NCBI GenBank assembly: GCA_025642065.1
Contig: JAODUP010000447.1
Coordinates: forward strand, 40,001-104,000
Source of the DNA: Paralvinella palmiformis
Taxonomy: Eukaryota > Annelida > Polychaeta > Terebellida > Alvinellidae
Direction: 5' to 3'
DNA: 64,000 nucleotides
The notes beneath the pieces were generated by a model. It saw only the letters and a list, made by a program, of their open reading frames with translations. It did not search any database and was not told the origin of the DNA. The stretch's first letter is position 1. The number at the start of each line of letters is the position of its first letter. Below are positions 47,700-58,917 of this stretch, piece after piece. A program made the translations under genes and the position numbers.

Positions 47700-48430
47700 G
47701 TGTTTTTATGCTTTCTTATTATCTCCGACCACTCCAAGATCACCGACAATGATGGCAGTGCCCGGCAATATTTCGTGAACTATGGGCTATGATGTTGCCG
47801 ATATATTTCTATTCCTATGAATAAAGTCATGAGTTGTTGTATGTATGTGTACTTTTTGTGTGCCACCTGAACCCCCCCAAATACAGCGTATGGTCCTCGA
47901 CTTTGAGAACGCCACGTGGAGGGCAGTCCGCATGGTGTTCCCAAACCGTGAAGTTGACGAGGTGCGCTTTCCATTTCACGCAGACAAAACGTTATCATGG
48001 TTCAAACAAGGCTAAAAATTAAAGGCGATTTCGAAAGCGGCATAATTAGAGGTACCGCATGGCACTTCAAAGTGGTGTAAATCTTAAAATATTTGTTAGT
48101 AATATTTGGCGACGCCCGAAAACGTATTTACAATAAACACCTTAATGTTTAATGTGCTGAAATTAAAACATATATTGATGAGACCCGTGTCGATCTCGAC
48201 CCAGTTAATATCGGCCCATTGACATAATGGCAGGAGCAACCATTTTAAGGGATTACGTGGGGCCGAATCGACGGACGCCAAAGTGAACCCACCCGAACTG
48301 TGTCCAACTACCCTCAAAGGCAAACTACAAAATCAAATAAATGTAACTTGATATTCTTTAATTGAGCATATATTTAACTATCAGAAAGTAATTTATAATT
48401 ACTGATGCAGTCTGACAAATGTTTTCACAC
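47700..48430. other. Intergenic, nothing recognised
   Basis: No domain or repeat that I can name; short open frames only. Confidence 0.4.
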
Positions 48431-48433
48431 TGT

Positions 48434-48588
48434 ATCTAGGGGCGCCTCCGTGGTCTAGCGGTAGCGTGTTGGACCACAGATTACTACCACCCGTGTTCGA
48501 ATCTCGGCGTGGGCATATCTGAAGGTTGTTTCGTCTTTCACTTCGTCTCATTGCCTTTGGTGGCCGTAAAACATCAATCATCATCATC
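48434..48588 (+). mobile_element. tRNA-derived SINE, family B, copy 2
   Basis: GGGGCGCCTCCGTGGTCTAG...GTGTTCGAATCTCGG has intact A and B boxes. Flanked by TTCACACTGT (48424-48433 and 48589-48598). Lacks about 40 bp of the body present in copy 1; ends in (ATC)n. Confidence 0.9.
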
Positions 48589-48789
48589 TTCACACTGTCT
48601 CAATCATCTCACCTGGGTATGAACGCCAGTAAACCATTATGAGTCGTGGCTAGGAGTGTACAGGGAGTGTTAATCGCCTCTTCCTAGCCGTGTACTACTG
48701 ACACACTTTGACAGGTCTTGACTGTAAACTGATAAAGTCGACTATGATTAGGAGTAAACCGATAAGCTCTTCACATACTGCGGCACATA

Positions 48790-49115
48790 CGTCGAGTCGT
48801 GATAGCGCGGTTGGTTAGAGCGTAGGACTCGTAACCGAAGGGTCGCGGGTTCGAATCTCCGGGAGCTGCAATGTTCTCATGTGGCGACTGGTTCACTCAT
48901 CCATAAACAGTGAGTACCCGTCAGGACGCGATGGCTGTGTGTTTGAGTAATGATTTGCGCCTATAATGGCAGCATGCGTTGTATGCTTCCTTGGGAGTTG
49001 AGATGTGTGTTGGGTGGAAACAGGTCTGAGTCAGGGATAATAATATTGTAAAGCGCCTCAGAACAGGGTTACCTGGTTCTGGCGCTATATAAACATGCAT
49101 TATTAAAAAATTATT
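48790..49115 (+). mobile_element. tRNA-derived SINE, family C, with LINE-like tail
   Basis: Head GTGATAGCGCGGTTGGTTAG AGC, anticodon position CGT (tRNA-Thr-like), B box GGGTTCGAATC. The tail GTAAAGCGCCTCAGAAC...GGCGCTATATAAACATG CATTATT resembles the 3' end of the LINE at 23840-23905. Confidence 0.85.
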
Positions 49116-49543
49116 ATATTGTTATAGCAATTAATATTAGTTTCCATAAAAGTAAATTAGCAAAATCTATAGATAGGGTGATACATAATGTTTATAGTTC
49201 AATACTAGAATGGGGATCGAGTTGACTGTATTTCGTTGTTACCGTGGCCGTTAATCAATTGAATGTAACCCCCCCCCACACACACACACACACACAATTA
49301 TCTTAGCTGTTGCCGGGTAAATATAAAATCAGCCTTTTAACAGTTAGCTTTCATAAATTGAGTTCAGCTTCTCCAGATACCTGTTTAGTTGGATACAGCT
49401 TCAGTGGAGTTTGTTGTGAGAGACGTGAGGTGATGATTGTTATTTTTCCGATACAATTCGATCCGATTTGTTTGGTATCTCATATTCAATCTATTTCATT
49501 TATTTTTAAATATCATGCAGTGAGCTAAAATCCTACTTTGTAT

Positions 49544-49593
<50 letters not shown>

Positions 49594-49785
49594 CATTCAG
49601 GCATTTTTACGTAGAAATCCACATACGTGACGTCTGCACGTTGTTTCCATATATAAATTTGGTTATATTGAACCTATATGAACTACTAAACACACAAATA
49701 CGTAAAACATCTGTAGAAAACCGAATAAATTAATCTGACCAAAACGGTAAAACAAGATAACTGCTGAAGCTAAAAGAACACGTTC

Positions 49786-49830
<45 letters not shown>

Positions 49831-50539
49831 CGCGCGCGCGTGTGCGCGTACGCGTATTTGTTTGTGTGAAAACATACATTAGGTAGGTGGCAGCACTTTA
49901 TGACGGGTAACTAACTGCCCGGTGTTCTTGTTATCAGTAAAACTTATTTTTAATGAACACCCACCCCCAATGTGTGCTTGTTCGTCTGTCTGTGTGTTCG
50001 CAAAAATTCTTTAACGGCTGAGAATTGACATTAGTTGGGAGTTGAGAATATGGTGTTTACTCACTAAAATTCGGTTTTTGCTATTTCAACCCTTTAGTTA
50101 TATGGGTAGAATGCCCAATTAAGGAGCCCCCCTGCAGGAGCTTTACAGTTATGCATCGATTAGATTTATTCGTAGTTCATCTTGAAACGTCCATCTGACC
50201 AGTCTAATGCATAATGAAGATGCGCTAAAACTGACTATAATGTATGCTACTTATAAACAATCATATGTTGTAGTGGCCGACTGCCATGAGTGTACACATC
50301 AGTCTATCTATCTTGAGAATAACCAGTTCTGTTACACAGTTCTAAGATGACCATTGTGCTTTTGTGTATGCGCACCTAAACATAACACTTACGCTTTAAC
50401 GTTATCTTCCATTCTTAAGAAGGTTCTAAGTATTGCACCTCTAGGCATTTATTTTTTTAAATAAATGTATTAAAATAAATATCCGGCTAAATACATGTTG
50501 CATTCAGATGAGATAAGTTGAAATTTAAACGACGCGGAT
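49116..50539. other. Intergenic; microsatellites
   Basis: (TA)n at 49547-49592 and the compound (TA)(TG)(CG) tract at 49787-49856. No gene seen. Confidence 0.5.
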
Positions 50540-52200
50540 GATGCATATCGGTTTTAGGAAACCCTTTCAAAACAGGTCATAGATGAACATGCTCCTCTAA
50601 AGAAAAAGATCATAACAAACAGTCAGACTCCTTATATGAATGGTCCCCTTTGAAAGGCCATAAGTGTCAAAAATATGTTCAGACGAAACTTTTATCAATG
50701 CAAATCGCCTGCTAACTGGGAGGTATATCGCCAACATCGAAATAATGTGACTGAGTAGTGAAGACAATGTATGAAGGAACACCTGCGTAATGCATGTGCC
50801 AAGTCAGACGGCGGTAAACAATTCTGGAAATGTATAAAACCGCTATACTATCTAATAAGAATTGCGCAAAAAGCAAAGATATAATTATTGTGAAAAATGA
50901 CAACGTTGTGAATAATTCGACTCGTGTCGGTAAATTGATGTACATGTCATTAAACAATAGGATATGATGATGCCATCTCCCAGGGTGATACATTTGACCA
51001 CATTGTTAGTGCACATGTTAATAATCGCAGTGTGTTGTATATATTAAAGACGGCATTGCCACAAGCAACTCTATGTTTTGTTTCTAAATTGTTGAACCTA
51101 CACATGTGTTTAGCATCTTGCGAAATGTTAATACTAAAAACGCAACTGGCTTTGACAGTATTCCGCCCAAACTGGTAAAATATGGTGGGTATATGCTATG
51201 TAACCCCATTACTCACCTTATAAACTAATGTATTTCTGCTGACGCTTTTCCAGATGCTTCCTTGTATGAGTAAAGTGTTTGAAAATATTTTAATTGGCCA
51301 GATGAACGTTTTTCTAGAACCAATGTTATCGTCTCATTTGTCTGATTTCAGATAAGGTTACAGCTCCCAAGGTGTACTGTTGCGCTTGGTTGAAAATTGT
51401 AAGTCTAACTTAGATAAAAGAGGACTCAGTGGCGCCCTCCTAACAGATCCTTCAAAAACGTTCGATTGTCTTTCATATAAATTAATTATTTCAAAGTTAT
51501 GTGCATACGGTTTTAATAAAAATGCATGCATGTTGATAGTAAATTATTTTACAAATCGTAAACAAGCCGAGTTTGCATATCGGTAAAACAGCTTGCACGT
51601 TATTCTGTTCCAAACAAAAACGTAGACATCTTGTGGAAACAAATCTTGATTTATCTCTTCATGGGCTAGAAATTGAACAATTCAACAAAATCAATAGATC
51701 ACTTGGGGTCTTAAAGCGTACTAGTCCATTTGTGTCACTTTCAAATCGCATAACTTTGTGCAATACTCTTGTCTTGCCTCATTTTGATTATTGTTGGACA
51801 CTCTGGGATATATGCTCCGAGACACAAATCGCAATATTACAAAATCGTGGAATGAAAATTGTACTGGGATGTCATCACAGAACCCATGTTTCATATATGC
51901 TATCAACTCTCAAATGGCTTAATGTTCACCAAAGATTTACATTTCTTAAATGTACTTTGATCTATAACATTGCAAATGCCAAAACACAATACTATCTTAA
52001 AAGTGTAACTCCTGGTATATCACATGTATATGACACAAGATCAAAGAAGTGTAAAAACATCTTCCAAACTCATTGTCAGAATAAATCTCTTCAGTTCACA
52101 AGAATATCATTGTGGAATAATTTGCCATCTCAAGTAAAACAAAAACAGTACGCAACTTCAAAATAATTTGTGTCCCCTATATAATCGGTAACTGTATTGA
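50540..52200 (+). mobile_element. LINE relic with internal deletion (jockey/CR1 superfamily)
   Basis: DEHAPLKKKIITNSQTPYMN, RRNFYQCKSPANWEVYRQHR (linker after endonuclease), SKVFENILIGQMNVFLEP, GLSGALLTDPSKTFDCLSYK (reverse transcriptase start), then a jump to KINRSLGVLKRTSPFVSLSN and LPHFDYCWTLWDICSETQI (late part). The YADD region is deleted at about 51590. Frames 51380-51586 and 51573-52166 are its longest open pieces. Confidence 0.85.
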
Positions 52201-52339
52201 TAATAGGAAAGTTACTTTTATATGTATTGCCACACAAGTCACCACAGATATATTGTTATTGTAGGTGAAGTTTAGTTAATAAAAATCGGCTGGAGATATT
52301 CATATAATAATACATGGTACCAGAAACCAAAAAAATAAC

Positions 52340-54507
52340 CCACGAAATATGGATTAGATCAAGCCCCCCAGTCATTTACAATGTACGGGGAATGTTGGGG
52401 AAACTGGAGACGTTATATACAAGCATTTGAACTGTATCTGATGGCGATTGCGGCAAATTCTAAAAGTGATAAAAATGTGATAAAAAGTGATAAAATTGCC
52501 ATCTTTCTGACTATAGCAGGATAGGAGGCTCTGGAAATCTACAATACCTTCACTTTTACGGATGAAGAGAAGGATAACTATGATTCAGTTCGGGCTAAAT
52601 TTGAGGCGTATTGTAAGCCCAAGATAAACGAAACGTATGAGAGATTTGTGTTTAGAATGAGAATGCAAAAAACGGATGAACTGTTTGACAATTGGTTGAC
52701 AGACATTACAAACTTTAATTCGTGATAAAATAGTTATCGGAACTAGCGATCCAACAGTTCAAGGATGAATGTTCCGTGAAGCTGAATTAGACCTCCCCAA
52801 GGCTATTCAGATATGCAAAGCTGCAGAAACGGCATGTAAACAGTTAAAACTACTCCAATCTACATGAGATAAACATGTTGATTACGTTAAGCAAAAGAAT
52901 ACAACATTCCGCGCAGGTGCTCTGCGTAGACCTGCATACAGAAACGGTTCCTATCGTGGTCGAGGGCAGATTCCAGTTAGTGCGCGTGGTGGAACCACGA
53001 CACAAGTCGGATGTTACAGCTGTGGGAACTGCCCAACGCATGGTAAAACATGTCATAAATGTGGGAAATTAAATCACTTTGCAACTGTCTGCAAGGCCTA
53101 CAGCCCTCACAAAACAAACAAGATCAAGAAGGTCCATGCTCTTGATGAACATGATGAACAGGAAGTATATCTATACACATTATTTGTTGGAGCCATCAAC
53201 AATATATCACTGCTAAATGAAACGTTAAACACAGAGAGTTATGACATGCCACTTTTGATCGATACAATTGAAGCAGAAAAAAAAACAATGATTGGATTAC
53301 CCCAATTGAAACGGAAGATGTTATCATCCCATACAAACTGGACACTGGCTCCGAAATGGATATACTGCCATTGAAAGACTATGAAAACATACGAGCAAAG
53401 AAAAGAATCATAAAGAACAGTGTCAAATTAGAAGTATATAACAACCAGTCAATACCGTGTGTAGGAATGACAAGGCTTACCCTCACACTGAAACACAAGA
53501 CATATAAAGTTATGTTTGCAGTCGTAGACACAGATAACATTGCACTTTTAGGGGGGAAAAACCTGTATTCGCCTAGGATTGGTGAAACGAATATATGCTA
53601 TAAACAGTCCAGGAATTAAACAACTGGTCCAGGAATATGATGATGTGTTCAAAGGCATCGGATGCCTACAGGTGAAATATCACATTGAGCTTAAAGAGGA
53701 AGCATCTCATGTGGTACATGCGCCACAAAAAGTTCCAATCTCATTGCGCAATAGACTGCAGAAAGAGTTGAACAAACTTGAAAAACTAAACATTGCTTCT
53801 AAAGTGGATGAGCCTACAGATTGGGTAAATTCACCGATGATCGTAGAGAAGAAAACAGGTCATGTTGTGTATTGATCCACGTGACCTAAACAAGAACATT
53901 AAACGTGAACATTTTCATCTACCAACAAAGACAGAGATTACAACTGAGATGGCTGGAGCTAAGTGGTTCACTAAGCTAGATACTTCAAATGGATTCTGGC
54001 AGATGGAGCTGGAGAAGCCCAGTGCCAGATTATGTACATTCAATACACCATTTGGACGGTACTGTTTCAACCGACTACCGTTTGGAATATGCTCAAGTCC
54101 TGAGGTATTCCATAAAACAGTCTCGCAAATGTGTGTAGGGATAGATGGCGTGCAAGTGTTCATAGATGACATCATTATCTGGGGCGGAAACAAAGATCAA
54201 CATGATCAACGTGTCAACATCGTCCTGGATCGTATACGAAAATCGGGACTGAAACTAAACAGAAACAAATGCCAGTTTCAAGTACAAAGCAAAAGTATCT
54301 AGGCAGGTTTATCCCTAACTTGTCAGCTGAAACAGCAAACATACGTCATTTACTAGAAACAGATGTGGAATTCCGGTGGACATCTACACATGAAGCCGAG
54401 TGGAATTATGTTAAACAAGTGATCGTGTCTGAGCCAGTTCTTAAATTTTACGATCCATCGCTACCGACAATGATATTTTCAGATGTTGTTCATATAACAA
54501 TACAGTA
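52340..54507 (+). mobile_element. Ty3/gypsy retroelement relic, gag to RNase H start
   Basis: Order on plus strand: gag end with DLPKAIQICKAAETACKQLK, two Cys/His knuckles (~53009-53094; CHKCGKLNHFATVC is a perfect CX2CX4HX4C), protease with LDTGSE (~53338), reverse transcriptase (53579-54302: LCIDPRDLNKNIKRE, FTKLDTSNGFWQMELE, FGRYCFNRLPFG, FIDDIIIWGG) and the start of RNase H (FRWTSTHEAEWNYVKQ), then loss. Gag has several stops and frames shift twice. No LTRs seen. Less decayed than the relic at 10470-13430 and of the same clade. Confidence 0.92.
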
Positions 54508-55175
54508 ACCTAAGTAAATGAAATGTTCAAATAAATTGAATGTAATGCAAATTTCATATGTACATAGTCATATTCCTTTACTCAACCATCATAGAGATAT
54601 TAATTAAATTTTAGGTGTCTGGCACTCAGCAGGCATTTAATTACCATCGCAAAATGCTCCCTCTGAGAGCTTCTGCATGCCCCCCCTCAACAGTTTACAT
54701 TTCTGTATTTGTTTACAAGTTTCTCCATCCAGTTTACAAGCTAGGTCATGTATACATTTATAATTTATGTTTTTGTTTTACTATCTGTTGTTCAATATTA
54801 TTATTTTACATCCTATATGAGTGTATGTCAGCTCAACCAAAACAGTTCATACTGAATGTAGATCCCGAATAAATATCTTATCTTATTCATCATGTAAACT
54901 ATACGTAACTTCTGGAACAAATCATGGTCATTGCACTCTAATGGTATACGATTCGCGCATATTGATACTACACACAAACTGTGATTGTATCCGACATAGT
55001 CCCCATAGCTTTGACCTGGGTGTACTCGTGTACTACTGTCCAATCATGACGCTTCTACCAAAACTCGGGGTTATCCCTCTAAACCGGACTTATCACTGCC
55101 TAGAAACTGTTCACACAAAATATAATAGTGATGGGGAGACCGCTAACGCGCACAACACGTACAGGACAAAAGCCC
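54508..55175. other. Intergenic, nothing recognised
   Basis: Lies between the gypsy relic and repeat Y. No gene seen. Confidence 0.4.
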
Positions 55176-55380
55176 TGAATATAGGAATTAGGGTTAAGGT
55201 TAATTGACAATCATTAACACACATACGAATGGTTGTCACAATACGGTCACTGCAATTGAAAATCTGTGTTTGGTGTTATATAATTATATTTTGGAAAACT
55301 ATGTATTAAATTCACATAAAAGCCATCTTTTTCAAAACAACCACTGACATTCAGGGGGTTATGTCCGCAGGGGGTGGGGT
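55176..55380. repeat. Repeat Y, copy 2
   Basis: Longer copy of the sequence at 12826-12990, including an extra ~36-bp block before CAGGGGGTTATGTCCGCAG. Confidence 0.75.
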
Positions 55381-55418
55381 TCAGAATCGCAGGAGGTTTT
55401 GTCCTCAGCTGTACACTT

Positions 55419-55732
55419 AAGCTGAGATTCCATATACGCCGTATGTGTAATGCGGTAAGCGATTCCGAATGCGTATGCGACATTGCGGTTTCCCTGTGTT
55501 TCGGCCAGCCCTCTCACCTTCTGACCTATTTTTCTTGGGAAAGCCCGCCTGGACACTCGAAACGGATGGTTAAATTCAGAATTTTACGATCCGGATCGCA
55601 TTCGCACCAATCGCTACATGGATCGATCCGTTTTGTCGCATCCACAGATGTGGAATGACGCTGTTATGTTTACATGTATTCTATTTTGGGGCGGATTCGG
55701 ATAACTCATACCGCGTATATGGAATCTCGGCT
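55419..55732. mobile_element. MITE with AGCYGAGATTCCATATACGC ends
   Basis: Left AGCTGAGATTCCATATACGC, right (reverse strand) AGCCGAGATTCCATATACGC, each next to TA. About 314 bp. A related end, ATATGGAATCTCAGCTTA, occurs at about 22088-22106, directly before the LINE there. TA flanks suggest a Tc1/mariner-type or similar element. Confidence 0.7.
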
Positions 55733-57045
55733 TACCTTCATGAGATGTCACAATCTCTCTTCGTTTGTGGCCATCAAAATAAGCCAAAACAACTCCCTAA
55801 TGATTTCGATGATAAAATCACTTCGTTCCACCATCCTAGCACTGACCAGAACACCATTATCCAACTGTTCAAGCTATAGAAAAAGTCTTTCAGTTTCGCC
55901 AAGTTTTATTTTCAAATTAGATATTTTCCCCCATCATTAACCTCGTCTTATCGCCCTATACACAGTCCTATACAGTAATTATGACAACTAGGATTTTATT
56001 TCAACAGGATTAAATATTAAAGTTGCTATTTGTGCAGGATCTAGTATTATGACATGAACACCTTCAGCTTTTAGACAGTTTCTGTACATTGCATCATGTA
56101 ATTTGTACGTTTCATATATTTTCTGCTTTATATGTAATACTAATAGTTACTGTTTTCAGACGGACAATATTTAAAACCTTTGGTAGAGAACTATAATTCT
56201 ACTAACTAACCTAATTTATTTATTTTGTAGATTTATCAATTTTGTCCAAATCTTTTTCTCCAAACCATATATGATTAATATCAGGTAAAATGAATGTACA
56301 GTATATTGATTTCATGGAGTTTTGTATAACATAAAACAAACTGTAATCTATTTTGACAGACTTTTACCAGATCATTAATTGAGGTCAGCTTAATTATCAT
56401 CAACATTTGCCGCCAAACATTTAGCAACACATACTCTTGTTTTATTTACACCATCGCTAATTTTTACAGTCTATAATACGACCATTAAATTGTTTCGTGT
56501 GAAAATCGTGTATAGCTCCTTTAATTAGCATTCAGTGAGAGTCTATCAAAGCTTAAATCATATGGTCATTTTTGTATGTCCGGATTTAGAATGTCTAATA
56601 CTATAGAAATTTCTCAAATGGTGTCATCTGTAATTTATGTAACAATTTTTTTTTTAATAAACAAAATATTTGCTAAATCGTTTGTTTACCGAAGAAATAT
56701 GGGACCCAAGATTTATCTCTATGAAACACCATGCAGTAAATAGTCCTTTTTACTCATGGATTAAATCTCGAGTTAATCGTGGTTCGTGACATTTATTGGA
56801 GCATTTTATGGTGACTGAGATGTTTATATGTAAAAAAAAACATATTTATTGTCGAATGTTTTTTTGTTGTTGTAACTTGCGTGAACGTAATCATCATTGC
56901 ATAAATCATTCCAATCATATTTTGGCAGTTCGTTAATAAACTTTCCGATGCTGGTAATTCTATTATTGCAGAAAGTTTTTACTAAATTTAGCAGATTGGT
57001 GTTTTGCATTTTTATATTCTACCAAATTAAAAAGGCAAATGATCC
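55733..57045. other. Intergenic, nothing recognised
   Basis: AT-rich, no gene or element seen. Confidence 0.45.
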
Positions 57046-57381
57046 ATGCATGTTAAGTCTTCCGCAGTCAGCGGCAGACTCCCGCAAACACATAAAAGCT
57101 CACGCACTCCCACGCTGGTAACCCGATCTCCCGCAATTTCAACGAAACCTAAGTGGAAAAGAAATGTCAGTGATTGCAACGTCGACAGTCAACGTGTGTT
57201 CTCAGTGGTCCGAAAGATCCACACGGACTCGCGTTCGCAGCTCGGCAATGACACCCTCCTCCGTGCGCTGCTGTCTTGCAAGAGCAACACAGACGATCCT
57301 TGCTATGCGTTTGTCCCAGACAAGGATCTTTGCAAGGCAGCCAAGGTAGCGACATGGAACTATGTACGGGAACACCAGTGA
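57046..57381 (+). pseudogene. hAT-type transposase C-terminal fragment
   Basis: RVFSVVRKIHTDSRSQLGND, LLRALLSCKSNTDDPCYAFV, KDLCKAAKVATWNYVREH. The RVFSxVR...RSxL...LL start is the hAT dimerisation motif, with a Cys/Lys-rich extension seen in some animal hAT families. The rest of the transposase is absent upstream. Confidence 0.55.
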
Positions 57382-57776
57382 AGGAGTGTGTCTGTTCTGG
57401 GCGACATGAACGTTTTTCTTTTCTGATTTCTTTTCTGTTGATCGATTTCATGTTAACTGTTGAGTAATAATAAAATTTGGTATTCACTGTCATGGAAAGT
57501 ATTCTGTTACCTTAGACCACCTGATTTATGTATAAATCCCTTATTTACGTATAATGCCCGATTTTCCGAGACTCCGATTTACGTATAAATCTCCCATATT
57601 GACAACTTGACATGTATGATGATTTAAATAGTATTAAGGATATCAATTTCATTTCTATAGATGTTATCAGTCCAAGTTGATATTGTAATGATGATATCAG
57701 CAGCGATATCTTTATATGGATAACAGCTATAATTGAAGAATGAAATATCAACAAAGCCATTTACTGTTTTGGTAGC

Positions 57777-57998
57777 ATTCATATTTCAATAAATCAATAC
57801 TGCAATCAGCATATACACATATATAAAGTTTAGACTGTGTTACAGTTGCTAAGATGTCCTGCAGTTTTTTTGTTAATCTTTATTACATTCATATTTCAAT
57901 AAATCAATACTGCAATCAGCATATACACACATATAAAGTTTAGACTGTGTTACAGTTGCTAAGATGTCCTGCAGTCTTTTTTGTTAAACTTTATTACA
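57777..57998. repeat. Tandem duplication, 110-bp period
   Basis: TTCATATTTCAATAAATCAA... through GATGTCCTGCAG and the T-run is repeated almost exactly at 57887. Only a few differences, so recent. Confidence 0.92.
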
Positions 57999-58542
57999 TT
58001 AGTATTTGGTGTTGTATGAATGTAATGCACATTAATACTTTCATAACATATGTTAGATTATTCTCCAGAACCCTATTTTTCCTCGTAATATAAACAAATT
58101 GTAGCCTGGAGACGTAATTAAAGACTGATTTAACAAGATGCAATCCAAATATTACATTAGTCGTGGTGGTGAATTTGCTGACTAGAACACATTACGTATA
58201 CACAAAAATATAAATTGATAGCGATAAGTGACAATATGTGGGTGTGTGCACACGTGTGTGTTCCTTTGCCTACACTGTGAGTTAGACACTGATTCAGAAT
58301 CACATGCTAAAGTTTATAGAACGATATATTTTTAATTCCAATCTGAGAGATCACCAGCCTTAAGACTGTACCCATATTTCATATAGGAAACATTTAAGTT
58401 AAAAAACAAAACAAAGAAAGACTAAATAGCTTTGATTTAAAGACAATATCTGACCTCATCAGATCATCCCTCTGTAATGACTACCTGTAGTCATTCCGTG
58501 GGTGATTTTTAAGAGAGGTAATACCATATACTGCTTCACTAA

Positions 58543-58720
58543 CTAGAGTATACTGAATGCTGTGGGTACATCAGATAATTCCCATAACATGGCTGCCAGT
58601 TTACGACAATGACTGAGTACGTGTTGTGTGGGTACGAGGCCAATGTGTACACACAGTAACTCGTAGCAATGGACGGACATCTTGTTAGCAGCTGATGGGA
58701 AACAATCATTGGTCAATTTT
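58543..58720 (-). CDS. HPS1: HPS1 last exon and stop
   Basis: Acceptor TCCTCTACAG; the first A closes Arg to give YRKLTND across the junction. It encodes 58 residues including [14 protein letters not shown] and [12 protein letters not shown], then stops. The preceding intron is only about 200 bp. Confidence 0.94.
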
Positions 58721-58858
58721 CTGTAGAGGACAACAAATAGGAAAACCTGATTACTGTCCACACACACACACACACACACACACCTGTATCATATTTGAAG
58801 GGTCGTTTTAATAACATTTTACTGGATAAAATATTAATTGTTTATATGATTAAATCAG

Positions 58859-58917
<59 letters not shown>

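Noticed and set aside
45950..48230. TCGATCTCGGCC motifs on both sides of the LINE 46092-47370 as terminal repeats of a composite element
   Set aside because: Short, irregular and without alignable flanks; not enough to define ends.
48790..48870. Free-standing tRNA-Thr gene
   Set aside because: A SINE body and LINE-like tail follow; the 5' half is not a clean acceptor stem. Treated as a SINE head.
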